Shown here piece after piece: positions 1 to 10,663 of a stretch of 64,000 bases of DNA. Numbering within the stretch: position 1 is the stretch's first letter; each line of letters starts with the position of its first letter. This stretch comes from Archangium lipolyticum (GTDB lineage Bacteria; Myxococcota; Myxococcia; Myxococcales; Myxococcaceae): assembly GCF_024623785.1 (NCBI RefSeq), contig NZ_JANKBZ010000014.1, positions 124,001-188,000 on the forward strand, written 5' to 3'. Made by a program: the position numbers and the translations under genes. The notes below the pieces were generated by a model, which worked only from the letters and a program-made list of their open reading frames with translations, was not told where the DNA came from and made no database searches.

Positions 1-195
1 CTCCTTCTCGGCATCCGTGGTCCCCGACTTCGGACAGGTCTCGACACACGCGTTCATGGCCGAGTTGGCCTTCATCAGGCACTGGCCCCTGCACTCATCC
101 GGAGTCTGCTTGCCAGCCGCCGCGGCCGGCAGCGCCAGCAGCACTCCACCGACGAGCATCGCACCCCACCACGAGGTCTTCCTCACTCGATTCAT
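1..195 (-). CDS. Small secreted Cys-containing protein, C-terminus off the window
   Basis: The reading frame is open from an ATG at 195 to the left edge, so only the first 65 residues are visible. An AGGAGG ribosome site lies about 10 bases upstream of the ATG. The N-terminus has basic residues (RVRK) followed by a hydrophobic run and an AAAAG cleavage-like site, which reads as a Sec signal peptide. The mature part has regularly spaced cysteines (CRGQC, then NAC and TC), typical of small periplasmic or secreted disulfide proteins of myxobacteria. I do not recognise a family. It diverges from the MBL-fold nuclease gene; the 219 bases between them show no other gene. Confidence 0.6.
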   Translation of the reverse strand, partial: MNRVRKTSWWGAMLVGGVLLALPAAAAGKQTPDECRGQCLMKANSAMNACVETCPKSGTTDAEKE

Positions 196-414
196 GGCTC
201 GCACATCCTCCTGATGAAACGTTTGCCGCGAGGATAGGAGGGCACGCCCCCCTCAGGGAAGCGAACCGGCGGGAGAGGCCCTCGAGGAGCCACTCCCGCG
301 CGGGTGAAGCGCTACTGCCCGCCCGTGGGAGCCTCGGTGTTGATCGCGTCGAACCGCACCGCGGAGCAGAAACCAACGGGCTGACATGGAGCGGCTCGGG
401 GTAGAGTGACGCCC

Positions 415-1800
415 ATGGCCTCCATCCAGTTCCTCGGCGCGGCGGGCACCGTCACCGGCTCCAAGTTCCTCCTCGAGCACCAGGGCAAGAGGGTCCTCGT
501 CGACTGCGGTCTCTTCCAGGGGCGCAAGGAGCTGCGCCAGCGCAACTGGCACGCCCTGCCCGTCCCCGCCCGGAGCCTCGACGCCATCGTCCTCACGCAC
601 GCCCACATCGATCACACGGGCGGCCTGCCCCGCGTGGTGCGTGACGGCTTCCACGGGCCCGTCTACTGCACCTCGGGCACGAGGGACCTGTCCGCGCTGC
701 TCCTCCCGGACTCGGCGCACCTCCAGGAGGAAGAGGCCCGCTACGCCAACAAGGAGGGCTACTCGAAGCACCGCCCCGCCCTCCCCCTCTACTCGGTGGA
801 GGACGCGCAGCGCGCGCTGAAGCTCTTCGAGACCTTCGGCTACGAGCGCACCCGGGAGATCCTCCCCGGCATCACCCTCACCTTCTACCGGGCGGGCCAC
901 ATCCTGGGCTCGGCGGTGTGCGTGTTCCACCTGGAGCGCACCAACCAGCGCGTGGTGTTCAGCGGCGATCTGGGCCGCTACCACGCACCCATCCTGAGGG
1001 ATCCTCAGACGGTCCGCTCGGCCACCACGCTCCTGGTGGAGAGCACCTACGGCGACCGCGAGCACGCGGAGACGCGCCCCGTGGACGCGCTGTGCGAGGC
1101 CGTGAACGCGGCCGTCGAGCGCAAGGGCATGGTCGTCATCCCCGCCTTCTCCATCGGGCGCACGCAGGAGCTGCTCTACCACCTGGGCAACCTGGAGCGG
1201 GCGCGGCGCATCCCGGAGCTGGATGTGTTCGTGGACTCGCCCATGGCGTGCGACGCCACGCCCATCTACCTGGCGCACGCGGAGGAGCATGATCTGGACA
1301 TGTCCGCCATCGTGGAGCGTGGTGGGTCTCCGCTGGCCACGAAGCGCACGCGCTTCATCACCTCGCCGAAGGAGAGCCAGCGGATCAACCAGTTCGAGGG
1401 CCCGGGCATCATCATCTCCGCCTCGGGCATGGCCACCGGGGGCCGCATCCTCCACCACCTGAAGCACCGGCTGCCGGATCCGCGCAACACGGTGCTCTTC
1501 GTGGGCTACCAGTCCGAGGGCTCGCGCGGCCGGCGCATGCTGGACGGCGAGAAGGAGATCAAGATCCACGGGCAGATGGTGCGGGTGGAGGCGGAGCTCC
1601 GCACGGTGAGCGGCTTCTCCGCGCACGCGGACTGGACGGAGATGCTGCGCTGGATGGACGGCTTCGAGGCCCCGCCGCGCCAGACACTGCTCGTCCACGG
1701 CGAGCCCTCGGCCCTTCAGGCGCTGAAGGGCCGCGTCGAGGCGCGCGGCTGGCCGGCCTACGTGCCCGGGTACATGGAGAAGGTCGAGCTGGCGGAGTAA
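415..1800 (+). CDS. MBL-fold/beta-CASP ribonuclease
   Basis: A 461-residue metallo-beta-lactamase-fold RNA-processing nuclease of the beta-CASP group (YsdC/CPSF73-like exonucleases). The zinc motif THAHIDH is at residues 61-67, with a further metal-binding Asp in SGDLGRY near 185. The beta-CASP signatures follow: PAFSIGRTQELLYHL, VDSPMA, ISASGMATGGRILHHL near 340 and a C-terminal SGFSAHAD and VHGE. The length is normal and all metal ligands I can place are present. By family it would cut or degrade RNA in the cytoplasm. Start choice: the ATG at 415 gives the conserved MASIQFLGAAGTVTGS beginning; an in-frame GTG at 406 would add three residues. Confidence 0.85.
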   Translation: MASIQFLGAAGTVTGSKFLLEHQGKRVLVDCGLFQGRKELRQRNWHALPVPARSLDAIVLTHAHIDHTGGLPRVVRDGFHGPVYCTSGTRDLSALLLPDSAHLQEEEARYANKEGYSKHRPALPLYSVEDAQRALKLFETFGYERTREILPGITLTFYRAGHILGSAVCVFHLERTNQRVVFSGDLGRYHAPILRDPQTVRSATTLLVESTYGDREHAETRPVDALCEAVNAAVERKGMVVIPAFSIGRTQELLYHLGNLERARRIPELDVFVDSPMACDATPIYLAHAEEHDLDMSAIVERGGSPLATKRTRFITSPKESQRINQFEGPGIIISASGMATGGRILHHLKHRLPDPRNTVLFVGYQSEGSRGRRMLDGEKEIKIHGQMVRVEAELRTVSGFSAHADWTEMLRWMDGFEAPPRQTLLVHGEPSALQALKGRVEARGWPAYVPGYMEKVELAE

Positions 1801-1818
1801 GACCTTCTCCCCGCCCTC

Positions 1819-3090
1819 TCACTCGCCCCGGACGTAGGTGCGGGTCGTCCCGCCCTGCTCGGCGATGGTGAGGGCCGGCTTGCCATTGGGGTCCGTGGTC
1901 GGGTTCACGGTCCACGTCAGGACGCCGATGTTCGGAGTGAAGTCCGCGTTCGACGAGGGGCTGCAGAAGTTCTCGCGGCGGCCGATCTTGAACTCCGGCG
2001 TCACCGTCACCTGGCCATTGGCGCCCCACTGCACGCGCCCTGAGTGGTAGGTGTAGAGCCGCAGGTAGCACGACGTCTTGAAGTTGATGCGGGTGCGGTA
2101 CAGGCTGGAGAACTCGTAGCGGCCGTTGGGCAGGAAGCGCACGTAGTAGCCGTCGAGGTCATCGGGTGCGCTGATGATCCACGAGCGCGCCTTGCTGTCG
2201 TAGTACCCGCCCCTCCGGATGAGGCCACTGTAGAAGGCGCCCTCCACCGGGCCGCCCTGCGTGCCCTTCCCTGTGTTCGGAGCGGGGGCCGCGGCCTCGG
2301 GCTGCCGCGCGGGCTCGGACGGCTGGCCTCCCAGCTTCAGCTCCAGGTTGACGCTCGCGGGCGGAGACACCTGGGCGTAGGCGCCATTCTGCGTCTGGGC
2401 GCCCACCAGATCCGCCGCGTCGATCTCCTTGTTTCCGTTCAGATCCTTCCAGGCGATGACCTGGTAGCTCCCCGGGGCCACGTTCTGGATGGAGAAGGAC
2501 CCCGAGCGGCCGCTCTCCGCCACCTGGGCCGAGTAGGTCGGATCGCCGCAGCCGCCGCCGGCCGGGACGCAGGCGATGACGAGCGTGCCCTTCACGTCCT
2601 GGCCCTTGGGAGCCGTCACCTTGCCAGACAAGGAGGACCCGCCGCCGGACCCGCCGCCCGTGAGCAGCCCACCGCCCCCGTGGACCTTCATCTGGATGTT
2701 GATGTTCCTGGCGGGCGCGGTGACCATCGCCATCTCCTGCCCGCCCTGCTTCTGGCTCGAATAGAAGCCGAGCAGGTCTCCCGCGTCGATCTCCCCGTTC
2801 TTGTTGAGATCCTTCCAGGCCATCACGAACCGGCGCTCCGACGGCACATTCAGAAGCTCGAACGTGTGCTGCTGACCGTGCTCGACGTCGAAGAGGAGCC
2901 CGACGGCGGTCTCCTGGACACACTCGGCCTTGGGGCTCATCTTGCACGCCACCACCATGGCGCCGTTGATGTCGTGGCCCGGAGGAGCGCTCACCGTTCC
3001 CGAGATGTTGCCCGCCGCCAGGGCCGAGGAAGTGGACAGCGCCACACAGGTGGCGAGCAACGGAACCGCCCGGCGAATGGAATCGATCAT
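1819..3090 (-). CDS. Secreted two-repeat carboxypeptidase-regulatory-like protein
   Basis: A 423-residue exported protein: a signal peptide ends at ALAAG near residue 27, then two homologous beta-sandwich repeats of about 100 residues each start with GxxSGTVSAPPG and SLSGKVTAPKGQ. Each repeat contains a WKDLNxNxEIDAxDLxG loop, a calcium-binding-like acidic turn embedded in an Ig/Cna-B-like fold. A Gly/Ser linker separates the repeats and a Pro/Ala-rich linker leads to a C-terminal domain of about 150 residues (GYYVRFLPNGRYEF, SCYLRLY) of unknown fold. The ATG at 3090 has a GGAG site 10 bases upstream; a GTG at 3099 would sit too close to it. Function is unknown; a surface or periplasmic binding role is a guess. 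Confidence 0.65.
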   Translation of the reverse strand: MIDSIRRAVPLLATCVALSTSSALAAGNISGTVSAPPGHDINGAMVVACKMSPKAECVQETAVGLLFDVEHGQQHTFELLNVPSERRFVMAWKDLNKNGEIDAGDLLGFYSSQKQGGQEMAMVTAPARNINIQMKVHGGGGLLTGGGSGGGSSLSGKVTAPKGQDVKGTLVIACVPAGGGCGDPTYSAQVAESGRSGSFSIQNVAPGSYQVIAWKDLNGNKEIDAADLVGAQTQNGAYAQVSPPASVNLELKLGGQPSEPARQPEAAAPAPNTGKGTQGGPVEGAFYSGLIRRGGYYDSKARSWIISAPDDLDGYYVRFLPNGRYEFSSLYRTRINFKTSCYLRLYTYHSGRVQWGANGQVTVTPEFKIGRRENFCSPSSNADFTPNIGVLTWTVNPTTDPNGKPALTIAEQGGTTRTYVRGE

Positions 3091-3179
3091 GCGATGCACT
3101 CTCCAAGCGGCTCCGGCCGGGCGTCAATAGCCGTTCCAGACGCCCGGGATGAGGATGGGGACGGGCCCGTCCCCCACCC

Positions 3180-4592
<1,413 letters not shown>

Positions 4593-4614
4593 TCACGGCT
4601 ACGCTGCCGCTCCC

Positions 4615-5193
4615 ATGAAGGCCTGGATGACCGCCATCTTCCTCTGCCTGGTGCCCGTACAGGGGTTTGCGGCATCCCCAGCGGCGATGGAGCCCCTACC
4701 CGTTCTCGTGCTGGGCATGCCTCCCCTGCCTGGAGACGAGTCGATCCGAGCCCGCCTCAAGGCCTGCATCCTCCTGGGAGACCTCACCTGTGTCGTCGAC
4801 CAGTACCTCCTGCTCAAGAATATCGGACAAGTACCGGGCTGGCTCGTCTCGTTCCAGAACGCCTTCGCCGCCGCCAGCCGCAAGGCGGGCGAGTGCGAGC
4901 GTGTCGCGAAGACGATCCACGAGGGATTGACCCGGCTCGGTCAGCGCCCGGAGTACCTGCGATTCAGCGTCGAAGGGAACGTGCAACTGTTGGGTTTCAA
5001 TGAGGTCTCAAATGGAGTCGTCGTCAGGACTCATCAGCTCGCGACAATAGGAAATCACTGGGCCGTCAAGCTGGGAGACAAGGTCATCGACGCCTATACC
5101 GGTCTGGCCGGTCTACCACTCTCTGAGTACGTGACTCGTCTCACCACTGCGTCCACCAGTCGGGTGGTCTATGAGGTAGTACCTGCGTTATGA
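4615..5193 (+). CDS. Secreted papain-fold effector (Tox-PL-like)
   Basis: A 192-residue protein with a clear signal peptide (hydrophobic core IFLCLVP, cleavage near GFAAS). The C-terminal half reads as a papain-like toxin domain: a candidate nucleophile Cys94 in GECERVAKTI, His148 in NHWAVKLGDK and Asp159 in VIDAYTG, in the order and spacing of the Tox-PL type fold. Its stop codon overlaps the start of the next gene by 4 bases (ATGA), so the two are translationally coupled. The pairing of a small exported enzyme with a tiny cytoplasmic partner is the layout of a toxin-immunity unit. The ATG at 4615 was chosen because it gives the signal peptide; an upstream in-frame start at 4525 would bury it. 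The triad is an inference from alignment by eye. Confidence 0.6.
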   Translation: MKAWMTAIFLCLVPVQGFAASPAAMEPLPVLVLGMPPLPGDESIRARLKACILLGDLTCVVDQYLLLKNIGQVPGWLVSFQNAFAAASRKAGECERVAKTIHEGLTRLGQRPEYLRFSVEGNVQLLGFNEVSNGVVVRTHQLATIGNHWAVKLGDKVIDAYTGLAGLPLSEYVTRLTTASTSRVVYEVVPAL

Positions 5194-5576
5194 GCGAGAA
5201 GAAAATCGCCAAGGTGGAGCCTCTCCCCGAGGAATGGCGCGGGCGCAGAGTCTGGCTCATGGATGCGCTGCTCCATGCCCGGAAGCAACTCCTCATGAAG
5301 CGAGGTCTTTGGATGGTGACAGGAGGAGACACGGTTGACTCACTCCACTCGTTCACCATCGGCTGGGCATCCAACACACAATTCAACGGCGAGGATGATC
5401 TGGAGTGGCAGGACTTCCTGGACTGGCTGCGCGACGTGAAGCACGAGGCGCCACCAGAGGGGTGGCACGTGAAGTACCTTCGGGACTGCGACGGAGATCA
5501 CGAGCGCGCGGCCCTGAAGTTCCTCGACTTCGCCGCGGAGTTCGTCGCGCTCCGGCGCAAGTCCCCATCTTCCTGA
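5190..5576 (+). CDS. Putative immunity protein for the papain-like effector
   Basis: A 128-residue soluble protein without a signal peptide or membrane segment, starting inside the stop codon of the effector gene (ATGA overlap). It is rich in charged and aromatic residues (EEWRGRRVWLMDALLHARKQ, LEWQDFLDWLRDVKHE), consistent with a small helical binding protein. I do not recognise a family. The immunity role is inferred only from the coupling and from the toxin-like neighbour. No promoter of its own is apparent, but overlapping translation would keep its amount tied to that of the effector. After the stop there are 145 bases without a gene before hutU. Confidence 0.5.
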   Translation: MSEKKIAKVEPLPEEWRGRRVWLMDALLHARKQLLMKRGLWMVTGGDTVDSLHSFTIGWASNTQFNGEDDLEWQDFLDWLRDVKHEAPPEGWHVKYLRDCDGDHERAALKFLDFAAEFVALRRKSPSS

Positions 5577-5721
5577 TCATCACGTATTCTGCTCGCGGAT
5601 CGCTGCCGCACTACTGATGACGGGTATTCCGTCTCCTGCGGCACGAGCCCCTCAACTCGGACGCGCATCCCCCACCCGCTTCGGCTAGTCTCCGCGCGGC
5701 GCAACACCCCCGAGGAGACAC

Positions 5722-7377
5722 ATGTCCCGTACCATTCGTGCCCCCCGCGGAACGGCCCTGTCCTGCAAGGGCTGGGTCCAGGAAGCCGCCCTCCGGATGC
5801 TGATGAACAACCTGGATCCCGACGTGGCCGAGCGCCCCGAGGATCTGGTCGTCTACGGCGGCATCGGCAAGGCCGCCCGTGACTGGGGCTCTTTCGATCG
5901 CATCGTCGACGGCCTGCGCCGTCTCACCGACGAGGAGACCCTCCTCGTCCAGTCCGGCAAGCCCGTGGGCATTCTCCGCACCCACCCGGATGCCCCCCGC
6001 GTCCTCATCGCCAACTCCAACCTCGTGGGGAACTGGGCCAACTGGGACCACTTCTTCGAGCTCGAGAAGAAGGGCCTCATGATGTACGGCCAGATGACGG
6101 CCGGCTCGTGGATCTACATCGGCACCCAGGGCATCCTCCAGGGCACCTACGAGACCTTCGCCCAGGCCGGCCGCGTCCACTTCGGCTCCGATGACCTCTC
6201 CGGCCGGCTCGTCCTCTCCGGCGGTCTCGGCGGCATGGGCGGCGCCCAGCCCCTGGCGGCCACCATGAACAACGCCGTCTTCCTCGGCGTGGAGATCGAT
6301 CCGCACCGCGCCCGCCGCCGCGTCGAGACGCGCTACCTGGACGTCGTCGCCAAGGATATCGACGAGGCCATCGCGCTCGCCAAGGAGGCCCAGCAGAAGC
6401 GCGTGGGCCGCTCCATCGGCGTCATTGGCAACGCGGCCCAGGTCTACCGTGAGCTGTACCGGCGCGGTCTCAAGCCGGACCTCGTCACGGACCAGACGAG
6501 CGCGCATGATCCGCTCAACGGCTACATCCCCGCGGACCTGTCCCTGGAGGCCGCGGCCGAGCTGCGCCAGCGCGATCCCAAGGGCTACGTCGAGAAGGCT
6601 CGTCAGTCGATGTCCATGCAGGTGGAGGCGATGCTCGACTTCGCCCGCGCCGGCAGCCACGTCTTCGACTACGGCAACAACATCCGCGCCCAGGCGCAGC
6701 TCGCCGGTCTGGAGAACGCCTTCGACTTCCCCGGCTTCGTCCCGGCCTACATCCGCCCCATGTTCTGCGAGGGCCTCGGGCCCTTCCGCTGGGTGGCGCT
6801 CTCGGGTGACCCCGAGGACATCCGCCGCACGGATCAGGCGGTGCTCGAGCTCTTCCCCCAGAAGCAGTCGCTGCACCGGTGGATCAAGATGGCCCAGGAT
6901 CGCGTGGCCTTCCAGGGTCTGCCGGCGCGCATCTGCTGGCTGGGCTACGGCGAGCGCGCCAAGGCCGGCCTGCGCTTCAACGAGATGGTGCGCAAGGGCG
7001 AGGTGAAGGCCCCCATCGTCATCGGGCGCGATCACCTGGACTGCGGCTCCGTGGCCTCGCCCAACCGCGAGACGGAGTCCATGAAGGACGGCACGGACGC
7101 CGTGGCCGACTGGCCCATCCTCAACGCCCTGGTGAACGCGGTGAATGGCGCCTCCTGGGTGTCCTTCCACCACGGCGGCGGCGTGGGCATGGGCTACTCG
7201 CTGCACGCCGGCCAGGTCATCGTCGCCGACGGCACGCCCGAGGCCGCCCGCCGTATCGAGCGCGTGCTCACCTCGGATCCCGCCATGGGCGTGCTGCGTC
7301 ACGCCGACGCGGGCTACCCCGAGGCCGTCGACGTTGCCCGCAGCCGTGGCGTGCGCATCCCCGGCATCACCGAGTGA
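5722..7377 (+). CDS. hutU: Urocanate hydratase
   Basis: A 551-residue NAD-dependent lyase converting urocanate to imidazolonepropionate, the second step of histidine breakdown. The sequence is typical over its whole length: the substrate/NAD region includes [20 protein letters not shown] and the glycine-rich [15 protein letters not shown] near residues 165-180, followed by [27 protein letters not shown] and [17 protein letters not shown]. It is followed after only 3 bases by hutI, so the two form an operon (hutUI). A GAGGAG ribosome site precedes the ATG. hutH is not in the window. Confidence 0.95.
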   Translation: MSRTIRAPRGTALSCKGWVQEAALRMLMNNLDPDVAERPEDLVVYGGIGKAARDWGSFDRIVDGLRRLTDEETLLVQSGKPVGILRTHPDAPRVLIANSNLVGNWANWDHFFELEKKGLMMYGQMTAGSWIYIGTQGILQGTYETFAQAGRVHFGSDDLSGRLVLSGGLGGMGGAQPLAATMNNAVFLGVEIDPHRARRRVETRYLDVVAKDIDEAIALAKEAQQKRVGRSIGVIGNAAQVYRELYRRGLKPDLVTDQTSAHDPLNGYIPADLSLEAAAELRQRDPKGYVEKARQSMSMQVEAMLDFARAGSHVFDYGNNIRAQAQLAGLENAFDFPGFVPAYIRPMFCEGLGPFRWVALSGDPEDIRRTDQAVLELFPQKQSLHRWIKMAQDRVAFQGLPARICWLGYGERAKAGLRFNEMVRKGEVKAPIVIGRDHLDCGSVASPNRETESMKDGTDAVADWPILNALVNAVNGASWVSFHHGGGVGMGYSLHAGQVIVADGTPEAARRIERVLTSDPAMGVLRHADAGYPEAVDVARSRGVRIPGITE

Positions 7378-7380
7378 GTC

Positions 7381-8646
7381 ATGGAAACCCTGGAGCTGCT
7401 GGTCCGCAACACGTCCGAGGTGCTCACCGTGGAGGGCTCGCACACCGAGCCCGCCGAGCAGGCCCTCACGCCCCGTCCCAACGCCTGTGTCGGCGTGCGC
7501 CGGGGCAAGGTGTGGTACGTGGGCCCCGAGGGCGCCCTGCCGCCGGGCGCCGTGGGCCCCTCCACCCGCGTCATCGACGCGCACGGGCAATTCGTCGGCC
7601 CCGGCTTCGTGGATCCCCACACCCACGCCGTCTTCGCCGGTGAGCGCGCGGCGGAGTTCGACCTGCGCACCCAGGGTGCCACCTACCTGCAGATCGCCCA
7701 GGCCGGCGGTGGCATCGTCAGCACCGTGCGCGCCACGCGCTTCGCCAACGAGGAGGATCTCATCCGGCTCGCCCTGCCCCGGCTGCAGATGATGCTGGAG
7801 TACGGCATCACCACCGCCGAGGTGAAGAGCGGCTACGGCCTCAACCTTCAGGACGAGCTGAAGATCCTCCGGGTGGTACAGCGGCTGTCGGCGCTCCAGC
7901 CCGTGGAGCTGGTGCCCACGCTGCTGTGCGCACACGCGGTGCCGGAGGAGTACCGCGAGTGGCGCGAGGCCTACATGGACCTGTGCATCCGGGAGATCAT
8001 CCCCGCGGTGGCCGAGCAGGGCCTGGCGCGCTTCTGCGACGTCTTCGCCGAGCAGAGCGCCTTCACCCTGGCCGAGGCGCGCCGGATCCTCGTGGCCGCC
8101 CAGAAGCTGGGAATGAAGCCGCGGTTGCACGCCGACCAGCTCACCTCCAACGGGGGCGCCGAGCTGGCGGCCGAGCTCGGCGCGGCCACCGCCGACCACC
8201 TGGAGCACGTGAGCGACGCGGGCATCCGCGCCATGGCCGAGGCGGGTGTCACCGCCGTCCTCGTGCCCACCTCCACCCTCTTCCTGCGTGTGCGGCCCTA
8301 TGCCCCCGGCCGCAAGCTGCGCGACGCGGGCGTCAACGTGGCGCTCGGCACCAACCTCAACCCCGGCTCCGCCATGAGCGAGAACCTCCCCCTCTCCATG
8401 GGGCTCGCCTGCCTGGAGAACGGGCTGACCGCCGCCGAAGCCTACTGGGCCGCTACCCGAGGGGCCGCCCTCGCACTTGGTTTGAACACATACGGCCGGA
8501 TTACCGTGGGCGATCCGGCAAACATTGTCGTTTTTTCGTGCTCAAACTACCGCCACCTTCCCTATCACCTGGGAATCAATCACGCACGGATTGTCATTAA
8601 AGATGGCCATGTGGTGGTAGAAAGCGAGCGGGCCCTCTGTCCGTGA
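7381..8646 (+). CDS. hutI: Imidazolonepropionase
   Basis: A 421-residue amidohydrolase-fold enzyme that hydrolyses imidazolonepropionate to N-formimino-glutamate, the third step of histidine breakdown. Metal and substrate motifs are visible: DPHTHAVFAGERAAEF at about 79-94 (HxH metal site), VKSGYGLNLQDELKIL, LLCAHAVPEEY, LHADQLTSNGGAELA, ADHLEHVS and LGTNLNPGSA. Length and motif order are normal. It starts 3 bases after hutU stops. The codons near the 3' end (about 8470-8640) are noticeably less GC-rich than the rest of the gene. Confidence 0.95.
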   Translation: METLELLVRNTSEVLTVEGSHTEPAEQALTPRPNACVGVRRGKVWYVGPEGALPPGAVGPSTRVIDAHGQFVGPGFVDPHTHAVFAGERAAEFDLRTQGATYLQIAQAGGGIVSTVRATRFANEEDLIRLALPRLQMMLEYGITTAEVKSGYGLNLQDELKILRVVQRLSALQPVELVPTLLCAHAVPEEYREWREAYMDLCIREIIPAVAEQGLARFCDVFAEQSAFTLAEARRILVAAQKLGMKPRLHADQLTSNGGAELAAELGAATADHLEHVSDAGIRAMAEAGVTAVLVPTSTLFLRVRPYAPGRKLRDAGVNVALGTNLNPGSAMSENLPLSMGLACLENGLTAAEAYWAATRGAALALGLNTYGRITVGDPANIVVFSCSNYRHLPYHLGINHARIVIKDGHVVVESERALCP

Positions 8647-8674
8647 TGTCAGTCGGACAGCAGGCGCACTCCGG

Positions 8675-8703
8675 GACTTCCCGTCGGGGCCGGCCGTTAT
8701 AAT
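8675..8703 (+). promoter_or_regulatory. Candidate promoter with perfect -10 box for the amidotransferase gene
   Basis: A TATAAT hexamer occupies 8698-8703, in otherwise very GC-rich DNA; 17 bases upstream is a poor -35 (GACTTC, 8675-8680). Transcription would start about 8710, only about 9 bases before the ATG at 8719, so the mRNA would be nearly leaderless. No good Shine-Dalgarno sequence lies before the ATG, which agrees with that reading. Confidence 0.4.
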
Positions 8704-8718
8704 CAAAAAAGCAAGACC

Positions 8719-9555
8719 ATGTGCCGTCTCTTCGGCTTTCGTTCGTCCATCCCCGCCGCCGTCCATCCCTCGCTCGTCACGGAGAAGAACTCCCTTCTTC
8801 GTCAGTCCAAGGAGCACAAGGATGGTTGGGGCATCGCATCCTATGAAGCAGGCGAGCGCCCGCTCGTCGCGCACGGACTCGGCCCCGCGTACTGCGACCC
8901 CGACTTCGAGCGGGTGAGCAGCCGGGTGTCCGCTCGCACGGTGGTGGCCCACCTGCGGCTGGCCTCCGTGGGCGCGGTGGAGAAGCGCAACGCCCACCCG
9001 TTCTCCCTCGGCCGCTGGTGTTTCGTGCACAACGGCACGGTGAAGAACTTCGCCCGGCACAAGGCCGAGGTGGAGGCGCTCATCCGTCCGGACCTCCGCG
9101 CACACATCCAGGGTGCGACGGACTCGGAGCGCTGCTTCTACCTCTTCCTCACCCAGCTGGCGGAGCAGCAGACGCTCGAGGGCCAGGCGTGTGTGGAGAA
9201 GGTCGCCTGCGCGCTGGCGCGGACCATGGAGCTGGTGTCGTCCATCACGGACGTGCCGGGGCAGGACCGCTCGTCGATGAACTTCCTCGTGACGAACGGG
9301 GACGTGATGGTGGCGACGCGGCGCAACCGGACGCTCTTCCTGTCGGACACGGCGCCCGAGACGGGCAAGCGCCCCCACCGCGGGCTGTCCGGTCCTCCGA
9401 AGCCGGGAACGCAGCTCGAGCAGTTCGTGCTCGCCAGCGAGCAGCTCTCGGGCGAGGACCACTGGCACCCCATCGACGAGGAGGACATCGTCGGCGTGGA
9501 CAGCCGCCTCGTCCTGCACCGGTGGAAGGTGCAGGACCTCTGCACGAAGCCCTGA
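8719..9555 (+). CDS. Class II glutamine amidotransferase (YafJ-like)
   Basis: A 278-residue N-terminal-nucleophile amidohydrolase: Cys2 directly after the initiator Met (MCRLFGFRS) is the expected nucleophile once Met is removed. Other family blocks are SKEHKDGWGIASY, RTVVAHLRLASVG, NAHPFSLGRWCFVHNGTV and ATDSERCFYLFL. These are those of the stand-alone YafJ/GATase_4 family, which hydrolyses glutamine or a related amide; no synthase domain is attached, so the acceptor is unknown. It ends 13 bases from the convergent lipoprotein gene. Confidence 0.8.
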   Translation: MCRLFGFRSSIPAAVHPSLVTEKNSLLRQSKEHKDGWGIASYEAGERPLVAHGLGPAYCDPDFERVSSRVSARTVVAHLRLASVGAVEKRNAHPFSLGRWCFVHNGTVKNFARHKAEVEALIRPDLRAHIQGATDSERCFYLFLTQLAEQQTLEGQACVEKVACALARTMELVSSITDVPGQDRSSMNFLVTNGDVMVATRRNRTLFLSDTAPETGKRPHRGLSGPPKPGTQLEQFVLASEQLSGEDHWHPIDEEDIVGVDSRLVLHRWKVQDLCTKP

Positions 9556-9568
9556 TCCAGGCCCGCGC

Positions 9569-10009
9569 TCACTCCCTGGGCGGAGGGCCTTTGCCCGGAG
9601 TGCCCCAGCGGGCCACGGTGACGGGCACCGTCATGTCCCCCTGCACCAGGAAGGTGTGGCGGGACGTGGACGAGCCGTCCATGGCGAGTTCGGGGCGCCA
9701 CTCGCCCCCCTGCCAGAGATCGAAGGACACCTCCGCGCCCACCACGAGGCGCACCGAGCCCGAGTAGAACCGCTCACGCTGGCGGCGGAGCTGGAAACCC
9801 GGAGCCGTCTCCTTGCCGAGCGCTGGATCCGAGCCCACCACGAGGACGACCGCGTCGGCCGGGGTGTCGGCGGGGACGGTCACCTCGAAGGTGACGGTGG
9901 CATGGGGATACTGCTGAGGGGGAGGCTCGATGGCGCCACAGCCGGCCAGCACCGCACCGGCGAGCGGAACGACCACCAGGAGCCACTTCGCTGCATGGGA
10001 GAGGGGCAT
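9569..10009 (-). CDS. Lipoprotein with a starch-binding-like (CBM20-type) beta domain
   Basis: A 146-residue protein with a lipoprotein signal (AGAVLAGC, modified Cys near residue 23). The mature part has the pattern of a small beta-sandwich of the CBM20/starch-binding-like type: TVTFEVTVPADTPADAVV, VVGSDPALGK, a central aromatic strand and VSFDLWQGGEW. Such domains bind glycans or act as docking modules. The family call is tentative. The protein would be anchored in the inner or outer membrane; the residue after Cys is Gly, not Asp, so there is no obvious inner-membrane retention signal by the E. coli rule. It has a weak ribosome site. Confidence 0.5.
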   Translation of the reverse strand: MPLSHAAKWLLVVVPLAGAVLAGCGAIEPPPQQYPHATVTFEVTVPADTPADAVVLVVGSDPALGKETAPGFQLRRQRERFYSGSVRLVVGAEVSFDLWQGGEWRPELAMDGSSTSRHTFLVQGDMTVPVTVARWGTPGKGPPPRE

Positions 10010-10150
10010 GGGGCGGAAGATACCCAGGGACCGGAAGGCTCTGCCCAGGATGGCGGCCTCCCACTGTCCGCTGGAATGCTCTCCGGCCCCCCTGCCCGGC
10101 CAGGAAGCGGCCCTCGGGACCAGGCCCGAGGTCCGCCGAGGCTCGAGGGC

Positions 10151-10600
10151 TTACGCCCAGCTCATCGTCTGAGCCTGACGCTGAGCGAAGAGCTGCGCCA
10201 GGTTGTTCTGGATGATCTGGTCGGTGGTGGAGTCCGGCGCGGGCTGCGACTGACGCGACGAGAAGATGTCCGTCGCCATCTTGAGCAGATCACCCGAGCC
10301 CATGGCGTTCTTCAGGAAGCCACCGATGCTGCCCAGGCCGCCCCCGCTCAGGAAGCTCTGCGCGGTGCCCAGGAAGTTCGACGCGAAGCCGCCGAAGGAG
10401 CCCAACATGCTCCCGAGACCGCCCTTGGCGAGCATGCCCAGGCCGCTGGTCAGCAGGCTGCTGGTGCCACCCGTCAGGAGGCCGAGGCCCACGTTGATGA
10501 GAAGCTTGCCGAACGGGGACTGGGCGAACTTCATGACGCCCTTGGCGATCTTGCCGAGCCCCTTGCCCACCTTCTTCAAAACCTTGCCGACGAAACCCAT
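10151..10600 (-). CDS. Gly/Leu-rich amphipathic small protein
   Basis: A 149-residue protein of strongly biased composition. The first 35 residues are a cationic amphipathic stretch (GKVLKKVGKGLGKIAKGVMKF), followed by about 75 residues of Gly/Leu/Ser/Phe-rich sequence with repeated short blocks (LGSMLGSFGGF, LSGGGLGSIGGFL). The last 35 residues are polar (SSRQSQPAPDSTTDQ) and Gln-rich. There is no classical signal peptide. I do not recognise a family. The pattern resembles membrane-active or secreted structural proteins, but that is only a resemblance. A GGGAGAAC site precedes the ATG. It follows the 142-residue hypothetical gene by 63 bases on the same strand, so they may be co-transcribed. 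Confidence 0.55.
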   Translation of the reverse strand: MGFVGKVLKKVGKGLGKIAKGVMKFAQSPFGKLLINVGLGLLTGGTSSLLTSGLGMLAKGGLGSMLGSFGGFASNFLGTAQSFLSGGGLGSIGGFLKNAMGSGDLLKMATDIFSSRQSQPAPDSTTDQIIQNNLAQLFAQRQAQTMSWA

Positions 10601-10663
10601 GAATGTTCTCCCGAAGTGAAATCTGAAGGAATTATCGGGCTGGGAAAAGCAAAGTTGCGTGGA

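Noticed and set aside
253-1698. Long open frame on the minus strand opposite the MBL-fold nuclease
   Set aside because: Composition is His/Arg/Val-rich shadow of a high-GC gene; no start site, motif or family; the plus-strand nuclease explains the DNA.
5611-8208. 865-codon minus-strand frame opposite hutU-hutI
   Set aside because: Shadow of two well-conserved enzymes; no recognisable protein features.
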